From positions 1 to 50,744 of the forward strand of contig CAMJJL010000009.1 of NCBI GenBank assembly GCA_946406145.1: a stretch of 50,744 nt of DNA, in the 5' to 3' direction. Positions 1-7,617 of the stretch are shown piece after piece; within the stretch, counting starts at the first letter, position 1, and every line of letters starts with the position of its first letter. The translations under genes and the position numbers were made by a program. Under the pieces are notes generated by a model, which worked only from the letters and a program-made list of their open reading frames with translations, did no database searches and was not told where the DNA came from. Source of the DNA: an uncultured Clostridia bacterium (GTDB lineage Bacteria; Bacillota; Clostridia; Oscillospirales; Acutalibacteraceae).

Positions 1-4
1 AACA

Positions 5-25
5 GACACGGCTGGCTACCGTGTC
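5..25. repeat. Short perfect hairpin at window edge
   Basis: GACACGG (5-11) and CCGTGTC (19-25) form a 7-bp stem with a 7-nt loop. There is no T-tract, so it is not a convincing terminator. It precedes an AGGAGGTGAT sequence at 47-56 that has no start codon at a useful distance. It may belong to the end of the mobile element that carries the recombinases. Confidence 0.4.
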
Positions 26-99
26 CACTACCTTAATTTATATTGTAGGAGGTGATACAACAAAACATAACAGTTATGAAATAATCACCCACCAGTAAT

Positions 100-306
100 A
101 TGAAAAACAATAAAACACATAGAAAAGAACATGATCCGCCGGATATCCGGTGCTTCTGTAAAAAACACGCTGCCGAGTATACAAACTCAGGCAGTTTTAT
201 TTTGAAACGACTCAATTACAGCCAAGCTACCCTAGAAAAGTGTGATAAATGCGATAGGCTTGGTTTTGATTTTATACTAATAACCCTGAAATCAAAGAAT
301 CAGTAA
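100..306 (+). CDS. Small cysteine-rich protein of the mobile element
   Basis: The predicted product is 68 residues and I do not recognise a named family. It has a CxC pair (RCFCKKHAAEY) and a later CxxC pair (EKCDKCDRLGFDF), which together with the His could bind one zinc ion; that is inference. The C-terminal half has a CDKC-RLGFDF motif of the kind seen in short proteins beside integrative elements. The ribosome site is weak: a strong AGGAGGTGAT lies about 45 nt upstream, too far to serve this ATG. It lies upstream of a second small ORF and two recombinase genes in the same direction, so it is probably cargo or an accessory gene of the same element. Expression and function are unknown. Confidence 0.5.
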   Translation: MKNNKTHRKEHDPPDIRCFCKKHAAEYTNSGSFILKRLNYSQATLEKCDKCDRLGFDFILITLKSKNQ

Positions 307-325
307 TCAAGTATGCGAAGTGAAA

Positions 326-363
326 AATCGCATCATTTATAGATTATCGATTTTGATATATAA
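326..363 (+). repeat. Leader repeat, copy 1 (upstream of small ORF and recombinase 1)
   Basis: The block beginning AATCGCATCATT, followed by ATAGATT and a TCG-TTTTG core and a TATATA end, recurs with few mismatches at 2369-2407 ahead of the second recombinase. Each copy ends shortly before a ribosome-binding site. It is either a duplicated promoter/leader or a recombinase-related site. Confidence 0.65.
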
Positions 364-379
364 CAAAGGAGAGCTTTAT

Positions 380-535
380 ATGAAGGCTACTTATGATAAT
401 ACAAATAACAAAACTTTTGCAGCTTTGAAACTGATTGAATATATCTATCACTGCGGAATGATTAAGAAACATGTTTTCACAAATATCTTAATGGAATACT
501 CCGAGCGCATTGATGTAAGTCAATTCAAGATATAA
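380..535 (+). CDS. Small protein preceding the serine recombinase
   Basis: The product is 51 residues from the ATG at 380, chosen because AAAGGAG lies 8 nt upstream; an in-frame ATG at 320 lacks such a site. It reads as one short helical protein with a KTFAALKLIEYIYHCGMI core and an acidic, hydrophobic C-terminus. Short proteins of this pattern commonly sit directly upstream of large serine recombinases in Firmicute integrative elements, but no biochemical role is known to me. It ends 22 bp before the recombinase start, so the two are likely co-transcribed. The second recombinase lacks an intact equivalent, although the leader repeat ahead of this gene is present there. Confidence 0.55.
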   Translation: MKATYDNTNNKTFAALKLIEYIYHCGMIKKHVFTNILMEYSERIDVSQFKI

Positions 536-557
536 GGCTGCGGAAAAGGAGAAAACC

Positions 558-2309
558 ATGTACGGATATCATAATCCCTATCTGAACGAAAGCAGAAAAG
601 CAGCAATCTATGCCCGTGTGTCGACAGAGCACGAGGAACAGCTTTCGGCTCTGGAGAATCAGAAGGATTGGTACAAGCCGATTCTGGAACAGCATCCGGA
701 GTGGGAGATCGTTCAGATGTATGTGGACGAAGGCGTCACCGGTACCTCTGCGAAGAAAAGAAAAAACTTCCTGAAGATGATATCGGATGCCGAATGCGGC
801 AAATTCGATCTGATCCTTACCAGAGAGGTATCAAGGTTTGCCAGAAATACCGTTGATACCTTGCAGTATACCCGCAGCCTGAAAGCAAAAGGAGTTGAGG
901 TCTATTTTATCAACGATAACATCAGAACTTTTGATGGTGACGGCGAGCTTCGATTGACGATCATGGCGACGCTCGCTCAGGATGAAAGCCGCAAAACGTC
1001 CATCCGCGTGAAAGCCGGACAGCAGACATCTATGGAAAACGGCGTTTATTACGGAAACGGCAGCATTCTGGGCTACGATAGGGTCGGAAAGGAAATGGTA
1101 ATCAATCCTGAGCAAGCGAAAACAGTGCGTATGATTTACGACTGGTATCTTGCGGGCGAGGGACTTCGATCTATTCAATTCAAGCTGGAGCAGGCAGGTC
1201 GGCTGACAGCCATGGGCAAAACTACATGGCACATGACTAATATCTCGAAGATACTGAAAAACACCTTCTACTGCGGTATCATCACCTACCATAAGCAATG
1301 GACGCCGGATTATCTTGAACAGAAAAAGATCAACAATCACGGAGAGATCGAAAAAACAGTTGTTCAGGGTACGCATGAACCGATCGTGACCGTAGAGGAG
1401 TTTGAGGCTGTGCAAAAGAGGTTTCAAATGAATCATAAGGAACACCCTGAATCAGGCGCAGGACAGAAGCGAGAGTATACAGGACAGCCGATCGATATTT
1501 GGACAGAATTACTGATCTGCGAGTGCGGTCACCATTTCAGTCGCCGCTTTTGGCATACTGACAGTAAGCATAAAATCTTTAGCTATCTGTGCTATGGTAC
1601 GATCAAATCGGGATCGGTAAGAACACGCCAAAACAAAGGATTGCCGATTGAGGGGATCTGTTCGGTTCCGAATTTACCGAGTTGGAAACTGGAAATGATG
1701 GCAAAACGTATTTTTTCCGAGTTTTCAAAAGATACCGAAACAATCGTGAATCTTGCTCTCTCGATCCTTGATAAACACATAGATGATAAGAAAAAACAGA
1801 AGGATAACGACGATTTGGTCCGTCAGTATCATAACGAACGCGAAAGACTGAAAAAGCGTCATAATAATCTTGTGGAAATGCGGGCTGACGGGGAAATCAC
1901 AAAAGAGGTATATCGGGCAAAAGTAGCTGAAATCAATAGCAGATTGAAAACGATTGACGATGAAATCGTCCGGCTTGAATCGGAAGAAGAACAAAAGCAG
2001 AACAATTATTCACATGAGGAAAAGATTACTCTGTTGAAGTACCATCTGTTTCAAACAGTGTATCCCGGTGAAGGTGGTAATATCCCCGATGGATTACTGC
2101 GAGCCTTTGTATCGAAAATTGTTGTTCATAAGGATAGTCTGGACTGGTATCTTCGCTTTCGTCCTGATGACAGTCCAGCAACCGATGAGCCGCAAAAGAT
2201 TGCAGAATACTCGTTCACAAAGGAAGATGCAAAGAAATACCTATACTCCTATTCTCACCAGCGCCGGGTGTTGAAGTGGTATGATATAAAAGCGGCGGTG
2301 TTTATATGA
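558..2309 (+). CDS. Large serine recombinase 1 (resolvase/invertase superfamily)
   Basis: The product has 583 residues and catalyses site-specific DNA strand exchange through a phosphoserine link. The N-terminal resolvase domain (about 14-160) carries the nucleophile Ser22 in YARVSTEHEEQ and a conserved LTREVSRFARN segment. A recombinase domain follows (about 185-300), then a zinc ribbon with Cys321, Cys323, Cys345 and Cys368, a charged coiled coil (about 405-480), and a C-terminal segment ending in a VSKIVVHKDSLDWYLRF motif. Length and order match transposon-type large serine recombinases. The start is set by GGAGAAAACC just upstream. It is followed 125 bp later by a paralogue, very similar over the catalytic and recombinase domains. 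It probably mobilised the element that occupies this end of the window; whether it is active is unknown. Confidence 0.93.
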   Translation: MYGYHNPYLNESRKAAIYARVSTEHEEQLSALENQKDWYKPILEQHPEWEIVQMYVDEGVTGTSAKKRKNFLKMISDAECGKFDLILTREVSRFARNTVDTLQYTRSLKAKGVEVYFINDNIRTFDGDGELRLTIMATLAQDESRKTSIRVKAGQQTSMENGVYYGNGSILGYDRVGKEMVINPEQAKTVRMIYDWYLAGEGLRSIQFKLEQAGRLTAMGKTTWHMTNISKILKNTFYCGIITYHKQWTPDYLEQKKINNHGEIEKTVVQGTHEPIVTVEEFEAVQKRFQMNHKEHPESGAGQKREYTGQPIDIWTELLICECGHHFSRRFWHTDSKHKIFSYLCYGTIKSGSVRTRQNKGLPIEGICSVPNLPSWKLEMMAKRIFSEFSKDTETIVNLALSILDKHIDDKKKQKDNDDLVRQYHNERERLKKRHNNLVEMRADGEITKEVYRAKVAEINSRLKTIDDEIVRLESEEEQKQNNYSHEEKITLLKYHLFQTVYPGEGGNIPDGLLRAFVSKIVVHKDSLDWYLRFRPDDSPATDEPQKIAEYSFTKEDAKKYLYSYSHQRRVLKWYDIKAAVFI

Positions 2310-2368
2310 TTATTACATAAATAAAGGTATTAAAAATATATACCGAGGATCTGATGTGCGATTATATG

Positions 2369-2407
2369 AATCGCATCATTGATAGATTCTCGGTTTTGTT
2401 ATATATA
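2369..2407 (+). repeat. Leader repeat, copy 2 (upstream of recombinase 2)
   Basis: AATCGCATCATT, a one-base change, ATAGATT, then a TCG-TTTTG core and TATATA match the block at 326-363 in the same order and spacing. The repeat shows that the duplicated unit included the sequence ahead of the recombinase. Confidence 0.65.
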
Positions 2408-2434
2408 AAAGAAAACACGAAAGGAGTGAAGAAA

Positions 2435-4156
2435 ATGTACGGATACTATACCAACCGACTGAATGAAAACAGGAAAGCGGTGATCTATGCCCGCGTTTCG
2501 ACCGAACACGAAGAGCAATTATCGGCGTTGGAGAACCAGAAGGATTGGTACAAGCCGATCCTGCAGCAGCATCCCGAATGGGAGGTTGTGAAGATGTATG
2601 TTGACGAAGGAATAACCGGAACATCGGCGAAAAAGAGAAAACAGTTTATGAAGATGATCTCGGATGCCGAGAAAGGGAAATTCGACCTGATACTGACCCG
2701 TGAGGTGTCGAGATTTGCCAGAAACACCGTAGATACCTTACAATACACCCGCAGCCTGAAAGCGAAAGGCGTTGAAGTCTATTTCATCAATGACAACATC
2801 AGAACCTTTGACGGTGACGGCGAGCTGCGGCTGACGATTATGGCGACGCTCGCCCAGGATGAAAGCCGCAAGACTTCTATCCGTGTAAAGGCAGGACAGC
2901 AGACCTCGATGGAAAACGGCGTTATTTATGGCAACGGCAACATTCTGGGCTATGACAAAGTCGGGAAGGAAATGATCATCAATCCCGAACAGGCTAAAAC
3001 TGTCAGAATGATCTTTGACTGGTATCTGGCAGGAGACGGAGTCCGCACGATTCATTCCAAGTTGGAGCAGGCAGGTCGATTGACTGCTACCGGTAAAACA
3101 GAGTGGAAAACGCACTCTATTTCAGCTGTCTTGAAAAATACATTTTACTGCGGTATCATCACCTATCATAAGCAATGGACGCCGGATTATTTGGAACAGA
3201 AAATGATCCGCAATCACGGCGAAATCGAATACACTGTTGTGCAGGGAACGCATGAACCGATCGTAACTGTGGAAGAATACGAGGCGGTTCAAAGGATCAT
3301 GAGCAGCAAGCGTACTGTGATTACTGACCCCAAAACACGCACAGAATATGTTGTCGGTAAGCCTAAGCCGACATCTGTTTGGTCGGAATTGATGAAATGT
3401 GAATGCGGTCATAACATCCACAAAAAGAAATGGCTCAAGTATAAGGGGAAGACAAGTTATGCCTTTCAATGTGCCGCGACAATTAAAACAGGAACATTTT
3501 CGGCACGGATGAAAAAGGGTCTGTCGACGAATGGGATTTGCCGTGTTCCGATGATCCCTCAGTGGAAGATGGAAATGATGGCGAAGTACATCTTTGATCG
3601 ATATTCCCGTGAAACGGAAGGGATCATTGATCTTGCCGTTTCTATTATAGACAAACACAAGGATGATGAAGAACCAAGGCAGGACAATACCGCGCTGATC
3701 CGGCAGTATGATGACGAAAAAAACAAGCTGCAAAAGCGCTTGGATAATCTGATCGAGATGCGTGCCGATGGCGAGATCACCAAAGACTACTTTCTGAACA
3801 AAACGACCGAGATCGAAGCAAGGTTGAAAGCGATAGAAGACGAGCTTGCGAAGCTCAAACCTCAAGAGCAGAAAGAGACGAAGCCACGCGACCTTGACGA
3901 GAGGATCGCGCTCTTCAAATACTTTCTGATGCAGAGCATCTATCTGTCTGATGACGAAAATATCCCGGAAGACATCATCAGAGCCTTCGTTTCGAAAATT
4001 ATCGTGCATGAGAGCTCGTTTGACTGGTATTTGCGATTTGTGCCCGAAATGCCGCCGGAGACGCTCAAAATAAGCGGAAATCGCCAAAAAAGCGCAAAAA
4101 TTTCTCCCACTTGTAATGTGTTACGCAGGCTGCAATCAGCAACAAGTAAGAGTTGA
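2435..4156 (+). CDS. Large serine recombinase 2, tandem paralogue
   Basis: The product has 573 residues from the ATG at 2435, which has AAAGGAGTG 6-8 nt upstream; the frame is open to 2354 but that extension covers the leader repeat and has no ribosome site. The nucleophile is Ser22 in YARVSTEHEEQ, as in the first copy. Resolvase, recombinase, zinc-ribbon (CECGHN pattern) and coiled-coil segments occur in the same order. Identity to copy 1 is very high through the first 280 residues and falls in the zinc-ribbon and coiled-coil region, so the DNA-recognition part has diverged most. The last 20 residues differ completely from copy 1, consistent with a junction near the end of the element. Both copies look intact. 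Confidence 0.92.
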   Translation: MYGYYTNRLNENRKAVIYARVSTEHEEQLSALENQKDWYKPILQQHPEWEVVKMYVDEGITGTSAKKRKQFMKMISDAEKGKFDLILTREVSRFARNTVDTLQYTRSLKAKGVEVYFINDNIRTFDGDGELRLTIMATLAQDESRKTSIRVKAGQQTSMENGVIYGNGNILGYDKVGKEMIINPEQAKTVRMIFDWYLAGDGVRTIHSKLEQAGRLTATGKTEWKTHSISAVLKNTFYCGIITYHKQWTPDYLEQKMIRNHGEIEYTVVQGTHEPIVTVEEYEAVQRIMSSKRTVITDPKTRTEYVVGKPKPTSVWSELMKCECGHNIHKKKWLKYKGKTSYAFQCAATIKTGTFSARMKKGLSTNGICRVPMIPQWKMEMMAKYIFDRYSRETEGIIDLAVSIIDKHKDDEEPRQDNTALIRQYDDEKNKLQKRLDNLIEMRADGEITKDYFLNKTTEIEARLKAIEDELAKLKPQEQKETKPRDLDERIALFKYFLMQSIYLSDDENIPEDIIRAFVSKIIVHESSFDWYLRFVPEMPPETLKISGNRQKSAKISPTCNVLRRLQSATSKS

Positions 4157-4164
4157 CGGATATC

Positions 4165-4302
4165 GGTTGAGATTGCCACTCGTCGACGCTCGCCGTATTT
4201 GCTGAGAGCAGTCACGCCTGACTACTCTCGTGCTCATGTGGCGGCTCCTCCTCTCCCCAAAGAGCAGGGGCTTTCGGGGACCCCGGAGGGCTTCGCAATG
4301 AC
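4165..4302. repeat. Palindromic element family A, reverse orientation, expanded
   Basis: The outer ends are GGTTGAGATTGCCAC (4165-4179) and CTTCGCAATGAC (4291-4302), the reverse complement of the ends of the family seen at 10236, 15051, 36133 and 46455. About 110 bp lie between the ends here, far more than in the other copies. It fills most of the gap between recombinase 2 and the terminator at 4331. Confidence 0.6.
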
Positions 4303-4330
4303 AATCGAACATAGTTTAACCCAATAACAA

Positions 4331-4361
4331 AGCGCTGTGATTTCGGTCACAGCGCTTTTTG
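4331..4361 (+). terminator. Rho-independent terminator
   Basis: AGCGCTGTGA (4331-4340) pairs perfectly with TCACAGCGCT (4347-4356) around a TTTCGG loop and is followed by a T-tract. It isolates the recombinase region from the next gene. Confidence 0.85.
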
Positions 4362-4396
4362 TGTCTCTCAAAAAACAAAGATCATTAGATTTTTTG

Positions 4397-4425
4397 TTGA
4401 CAGTATTTTCATCTGCTATTATAAT
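4397..4425 (+). promoter_or_regulatory. Sigma-A type promoter of the DUF308 gene
   Basis: A consensus -35 TTGACA (4397-4402) and a consensus -10 TATAAT (4420-4425) are separated by exactly 17 bp. It lies 34 bp upstream of the start codon, with no other gene between. Confidence 0.88.
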
Positions 4426-4459
4426 AGGAGTGACAAATTATAAAGAAAGGAGTTATTCT

Positions 4460-4984
4460 ATGTCAGTGTTTATGATCATTATGGGTATCCTGATGGTGAT
4501 TTGCGGTATCGTCTGCGTTGCGACGCCGCTCTTGACCACCTTCAGCCTGATGTACTTTTTCATGATCCTGCTGTTTGTGACCGGTATCACATTCCTGATC
4601 GATAGCATCAGATTTCGTTTTGTTCCGGGCATCATTCTGGCGATCCTGTCCTTGATCTTAGGTGGATTCATCGTGTTCTCTCCGAGCATGTCTTTCGTGA
4701 CAGAAACGATCCTGCTGTACATTATGGCAGGCTGGTTTTTGGTTCGCGGAATCTTCGGCTTGGTCAACGTGATCCGTATGAGAAAGGAGATCGGCGGCGG
4801 ATTCTTTGTGCTGGGGCTGATCGTCTCGATCCTCGTGATCATTGCCGGTATCTATTCATTCATTCATCCGGCTGTTTTTGCAGGCGCTCTCGGCATTATG
4901 GCGAGCGTCTACTTCATCGTGGAAGGTATCGACCTGATCGCTGCCGGCTGTATCGGCGGTGGCAACCGCATGAGACCGGCGTAA
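4460..4984 (+). CDS. DUF308 / HdeD-like membrane protein
   Basis: The product has 174 residues and about six hydrophobic helices, arranged as paired segments with short charged loops (for example IRMRKE). The repeated gain of hydrophobic, glycine-containing helices (IIAGIYSFIHP, GIILAILSLILGG) matches the DUF308 family, which includes HdeD of enteric bacteria; no biochemical activity is established for the Firmicute members. The ATG at 4460 is preferred because AGAAAGGAG lies 7 nt upstream; an open extension to 4337 would run through the promoter. It stands alone between its own consensus promoter and a terminator, so it is probably monocistronic and constitutively expressed. Confidence 0.78.
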   Translation: MSVFMIIMGILMVICGIVCVATPLLTTFSLMYFFMILLFVTGITFLIDSIRFRFVPGIILAILSLILGGFIVFSPSMSFVTETILLYIMAGWFLVRGIFGLVNVIRMRKEIGGGFFVLGLIVSILVIIAGIYSFIHPAVFAGALGIMASVYFIVEGIDLIAAGCIGGGNRMRPA

Positions 4985-5002
4985 TCTTTCTGTGATCTTA
5001 CA

Positions 5003-5039
5003 AAAACCTCTGAGTGTGTTTTACATTCGGAGGTTTTTT
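5003..5039 (+). terminator. Rho-independent terminator after the DUF308 gene
   Basis: AAAACCTC at 5003 pairs with GAGGTTTT at 5030 with an imperfect inner stem, followed by a TTTTTT run. Confidence 0.75.
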
Positions 5040-5057
5040 CAATATATACTAATTTGC

Positions 5058-5078
5058 TGAAACCAAAACGGCGTTTCA
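5058..5078 (+). promoter_or_regulatory. Inverted repeat upstream of the ECF sigma gene
   Basis: TGAAAC (5058-5063) and GTTTCA (5073-5078) form a perfect inverted repeat with a 9-bp spacer, ending 28 bp before the sigma-factor start. TGAAAC also resembles the -35 element of many ECF promoters, so it could be an autoregulated promoter or an operator. This is inference from sequence. Confidence 0.35.
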
Positions 5079-5106
5079 ATTGTATTACTTATGAAGGAGG
5101 GAGATA

Positions 5107-5619
5107 ATGGCTGATGTATTGTACGCAGGACTGAGCTACGACGCGGCACTGGCAAAGTATGCCGACACGGTTGCCGGTGTATGCGTGATGCGGCTGCAAA
5201 ACTGGGCTGACGCCGAGGATTGCTTTCAGAATACCTTTATCAAGCTCTTTCAAAAGTCTCCCGACTTCCGATCCGAAACCCATCTGAAAGCATGGCTGAT
5301 CCGCGTTGCCGTTAACGAATGCCGCAATTATATCGCGAAAAACCGCCGTTTTCTCTCCCTTAAGGCAACAGATAAAGCAACGGCAGGCGAGCTGTCGGCA
5401 TGGCATGACAATGAACGCGACATATCCTGGGCGCTCATGCGCACGGAGCCTAAGTACCGCGAGGTGCTGTATCTCTACTACTGCGAGCAGTATAAGGTCG
5501 CGGAGATCGCCGAGATTCTAAGCATAAAGCCCAATACCGTGAAAACCCTGCTCAAGCGCGGCAGAGAGAAGCTCAAACAAATCTACGGAGGTGACGAGGA
5601 TGAATCAAGTGAACTTTGA
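5107..5619 (+). CDS. ECF-type sigma-70 factor, locus 1
   Basis: The product has 170 residues and would direct RNA polymerase to a specific promoter set. Sigma region 2 spans about 10-75 (LQNWADAEDCFQNTF, then LKAWLIRVAVNECRNYI) and region 4 about 108-160, with a helix-turn-helix in VAEIAEILSIKPNTVKTLL. Length and the lack of region 3 fit the ECF class. A strong GAAGGAGGGAG site precedes the ATG. The last 20 bp overlap the next gene, a single-pass membrane protein, the usual arrangement for a sigma factor and its anti-sigma factor. Two dockerin genes follow on the same strand. A near-identical arrangement with a different ECF factor occurs at 17831-21902. Confidence 0.9.
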   Translation: MADVLYAGLSYDAALAKYADTVAGVCVMRLQNWADAEDCFQNTFIKLFQKSPDFRSETHLKAWLIRVAVNECRNYIAKNRRFLSLKATDKATAGELSAWHDNERDISWALMRTEPKYREVLYLYYCEQYKVAEIAEILSIKPNTVKTLLKRGREKLKQIYGGDEDESSEL

Positions 5620-6436
5620 CAGCCTGAACAACATCAAAGCGCCCGAGCAGTGGATTAAAAACGCCGCCGCCATCCCCGAGACTTCCGTAAAAAAGCGCGA
5701 TTTTCCGCTCTATCGTGTCGCCGCCGCGGCAAGCATCGTGCTGGTGAGCGTGATCGGTCTGCTGATATATTTGTCCTTCGGCAATCACGCGCCGATCGAA
5801 CTGCGCGACAATGCCGTCGGCGGCGTGCCGTCGACCGAGACGGCAGGGGATAGATCATTCCCCGATGACGGAGAACTCCCGAACCTTGATGCGATACTCC
5901 CGACATTGCCTCGTGTCTATCCAACCGACGCGGCAGGTGAGCCTGTGATCGAATCACCCACAGAACCAAAGGCGGCAAGAGAAAAGCCATCTGTCACGAC
6001 GCCGACGGAAAAGGGACGCTCGGGCACAAAGACCGTCAGTCCTACCGAAATCGCGGAGGAACCGACACAGGGAGCGCCGTCGACGCAGGCTCCTGAGCAG
6101 ACTGATCCTCCGATCCCGACAGAGCCGCCGGAGGTACCGATCCCGACCGAGGGTCATGGGGAGGTTATCGCTGGCAGGATCTGCTTTACCGCGACCTTTC
6201 CCGCGTCTCTGATCGAAGAGGGCGAGCCGATCTACTGTATGTATCAGGAACTTGGCTACGCAATTGTTGCGGAGGATCAGCAGGATCTGCCGGTGCAGTA
6301 TACCGTGATGAAAAACGGAATGGTGTTCGCTATGTATGAACCGGTTGATTATGATTACGGAGAAGCGTCAACGACCTTTGAGTATATGTTTTATCAAAAC
6401 GGAAAGGTGCTCGCACGAGGTACGATGACGGTGTAG
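5600..6436 (+). CDS. Membrane anti-sigma-like protein, locus 1
   Basis: The product has 278 residues from the ATG at 5600, with GGAGGTGACG just upstream. It has a short cytoplasmic N-terminus (about 1-37), one membrane helix (about 38-58, AAAASIVLVSVIGLLIYL), a long Pro/Thr/Glu-rich linker (about 75-195) and a compact extracytoplasmic domain (about 200-278, rich in Tyr and Phe). Overlap with the ECF sigma gene and this topology make it the likely anti-sigma factor. The cytoplasmic part lacks the HxxxCxxC zinc motif of classical ZAS anti-sigma factors, so the family is not assigned. The outer domain could sense a surface ligand such as a polysaccharide; that is inference. Confidence 0.6.
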   Translation: MNQVNFDSLNNIKAPEQWIKNAAAIPETSVKKRDFPLYRVAAAASIVLVSVIGLLIYLSFGNHAPIELRDNAVGGVPSTETAGDRSFPDDGELPNLDAILPTLPRVYPTDAAGEPVIESPTEPKAAREKPSVTTPTEKGRSGTKTVSPTEIAEEPTQGAPSTQAPEQTDPPIPTEPPEVPIPTEGHGEVIAGRICFTATFPASLIEEGEPIYCMYQELGYAIVAEDQQDLPVQYTVMKNGMVFAMYEPVDYDYGEASTTFEYMFYQNGKVLARGTMTV

Positions 6437-6471
6437 GGTGAATCGGAATCCTTAATGATGGCAACATCCAT

Positions 6472-6552
6472 TGTAGGGGCGGTGCATCTCCTCAACAGAC
6501 ATCACAATTTGACCAATTTCCTGCCGTGGGAGGGTCAAGACCCTCCCCTACA
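6472..6552. repeat. Palindromic element family B, copy 1
   Basis: The 8-bp perfect terminal inverted repeats are TGTAGGGG (6472-6479) and CCCCTACA (6545-6552). An inner hairpin GGGAGGGTC/GACCCTCCC lies near the right end. The sequence right after the element, AAAAACGT, is also found after copy 2 at 12606. It ends about 20 bp before the ribosome site of the dockerin gene. Confidence 0.75.
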
Positions 6553-6580
6553 AAAAACGTCTAAGAATGGAGGTTTTATC

Positions 6581-7579
6581 ATGAAAAGAGTATTAGCGTT
6601 ATGTTTAGCATTGATCATGCTTTTCGGCTGCGGCGCCGTTGCGGCGTCGGCTGAAAGCAATGATGACTATTTGAAGAAGCTGACACCTGCCTTGATCAAA
6701 GAGATCAATGACTCTACCGACGTTATGATCGAGGTATATATCTTTTTGAAGAATTGCCCTGAGGCACAGCATGTTGAGGAGATCATCAGTCAGAAATACA
6801 CATGGACGAACCAGCAGGAGCATCTGATGTATTACCGCAGGGAAATGTCAGCGATCATCGGCGCCTATGTGCAAGGCTTTATCGATGACAACGCCGATTT
6901 GCTGTATCAAGTCATCTGTCAGACCGACGCCGCTGAGTTTGTTATCGCGGAAGTATCGAAGGAGAACGTACCCAAATTAGCACAACTGGAAATCGTAAAA
7001 GATATGGATACGTATGGTTTGTACAGCACGCCAACGGCGATCACAGAAATGATCGCTCCCGCCGCGAATGAACGGTATTATGATCCGCGTTATCCCATCA
7101 CTGCGAGAGATATCGATCTCAGAGATTATTACCAGTTCAGCGATTCAGACGCGTACGCCGTTCACTTTTATGTGAGGAATTTGGGATATATCGACGTCAT
7201 GATCGAGGAGCGCATCGGCGACTGGTTGCTCGAATGTTCCCATCCCGAGCCGTTCCTCTTTGTGAATGATCAGCTGTACGGCTTCAAAGAGGCGTATGAC
7301 GCGGGGCTGATGACTGACGATATGCTCGAAGAGCTCGCCGGCTCATCTTTTAAGGGCGATTATGTTTACCCACTTTTGACCCGTTATATCAAAGGTGACG
7401 CGGATGGTGACGGTGATGTGAATATCATCGACGCGACCTGTGTTCAGCGGCATGATGCCGGGATCGCCACTACCTCTTTCTTTCAACCGCTTGCGGATGT
7501 GGACGGAGACAGCGAGGTCAGCATCATCGACGCGACCCTGATCCAGAGAAGCGAGATTGGATTGTATACGATCGAATAA
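6581..7579 (+). CDS. Secreted dockerin protein 1 with an unassigned middle domain
   Basis: The product has 332 residues from the ATG at 6581, preceded by AATGGAGG; an open extension to 6455 crosses the palindromic element and is unlikely. A signal peptide occupies about 1-25 (MKRVLALCLALIMLFG...). Residues about 30-270 contain no fold I recognise. A type I dockerin ends the protein (about 272-331): two Ca-binding repeats, GDADGDGDVNIIDATCVQRH and ADVDGDSEVSIIDATLIQRS. It would dock to a cohesin scaffold on the cell surface. The middle region shares a segment with the next gene (SDAYAVHFYVRNLGYIDVMIEE... against SAPAYVVDFGVKGYGIYSEVI...), so the two are paralogues. They are 38 bp apart and probably one transcript. 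Confidence 0.85.
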   Translation: MKRVLALCLALIMLFGCGAVAASAESNDDYLKKLTPALIKEINDSTDVMIEVYIFLKNCPEAQHVEEIISQKYTWTNQQEHLMYYRREMSAIIGAYVQGFIDDNADLLYQVICQTDAAEFVIAEVSKENVPKLAQLEIVKDMDTYGLYSTPTAITEMIAPAANERYYDPRYPITARDIDLRDYYQFSDSDAYAVHFYVRNLGYIDVMIEERIGDWLLECSHPEPFLFVNDQLYGFKEAYDAGLMTDDMLEELAGSSFKGDYVYPLLTRYIKGDADGDGDVNIIDATCVQRHDAGIATTSFFQPLADVDGDSEVSIIDATLIQRSEIGLYTIE

Positions 7580-7617
7580 TATCTCCGGTACATTGACTTA
7601 TTGAGAGGAGAATGAAC

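Noticed and set aside
47..56. Perfect AGGAGGTGAT ribosome-binding sequence
   Set aside because: No ATG, GTG or TTG with a meaningful frame lies 5-10 nt downstream; kept only as an orphan signal near the small Cys-rich ORF.
4337..4459. N-terminal extension of the DUF308 protein
   Set aside because: It would run through the promoter and part of the terminator; the ATG at 4460 has a good ribosome site.
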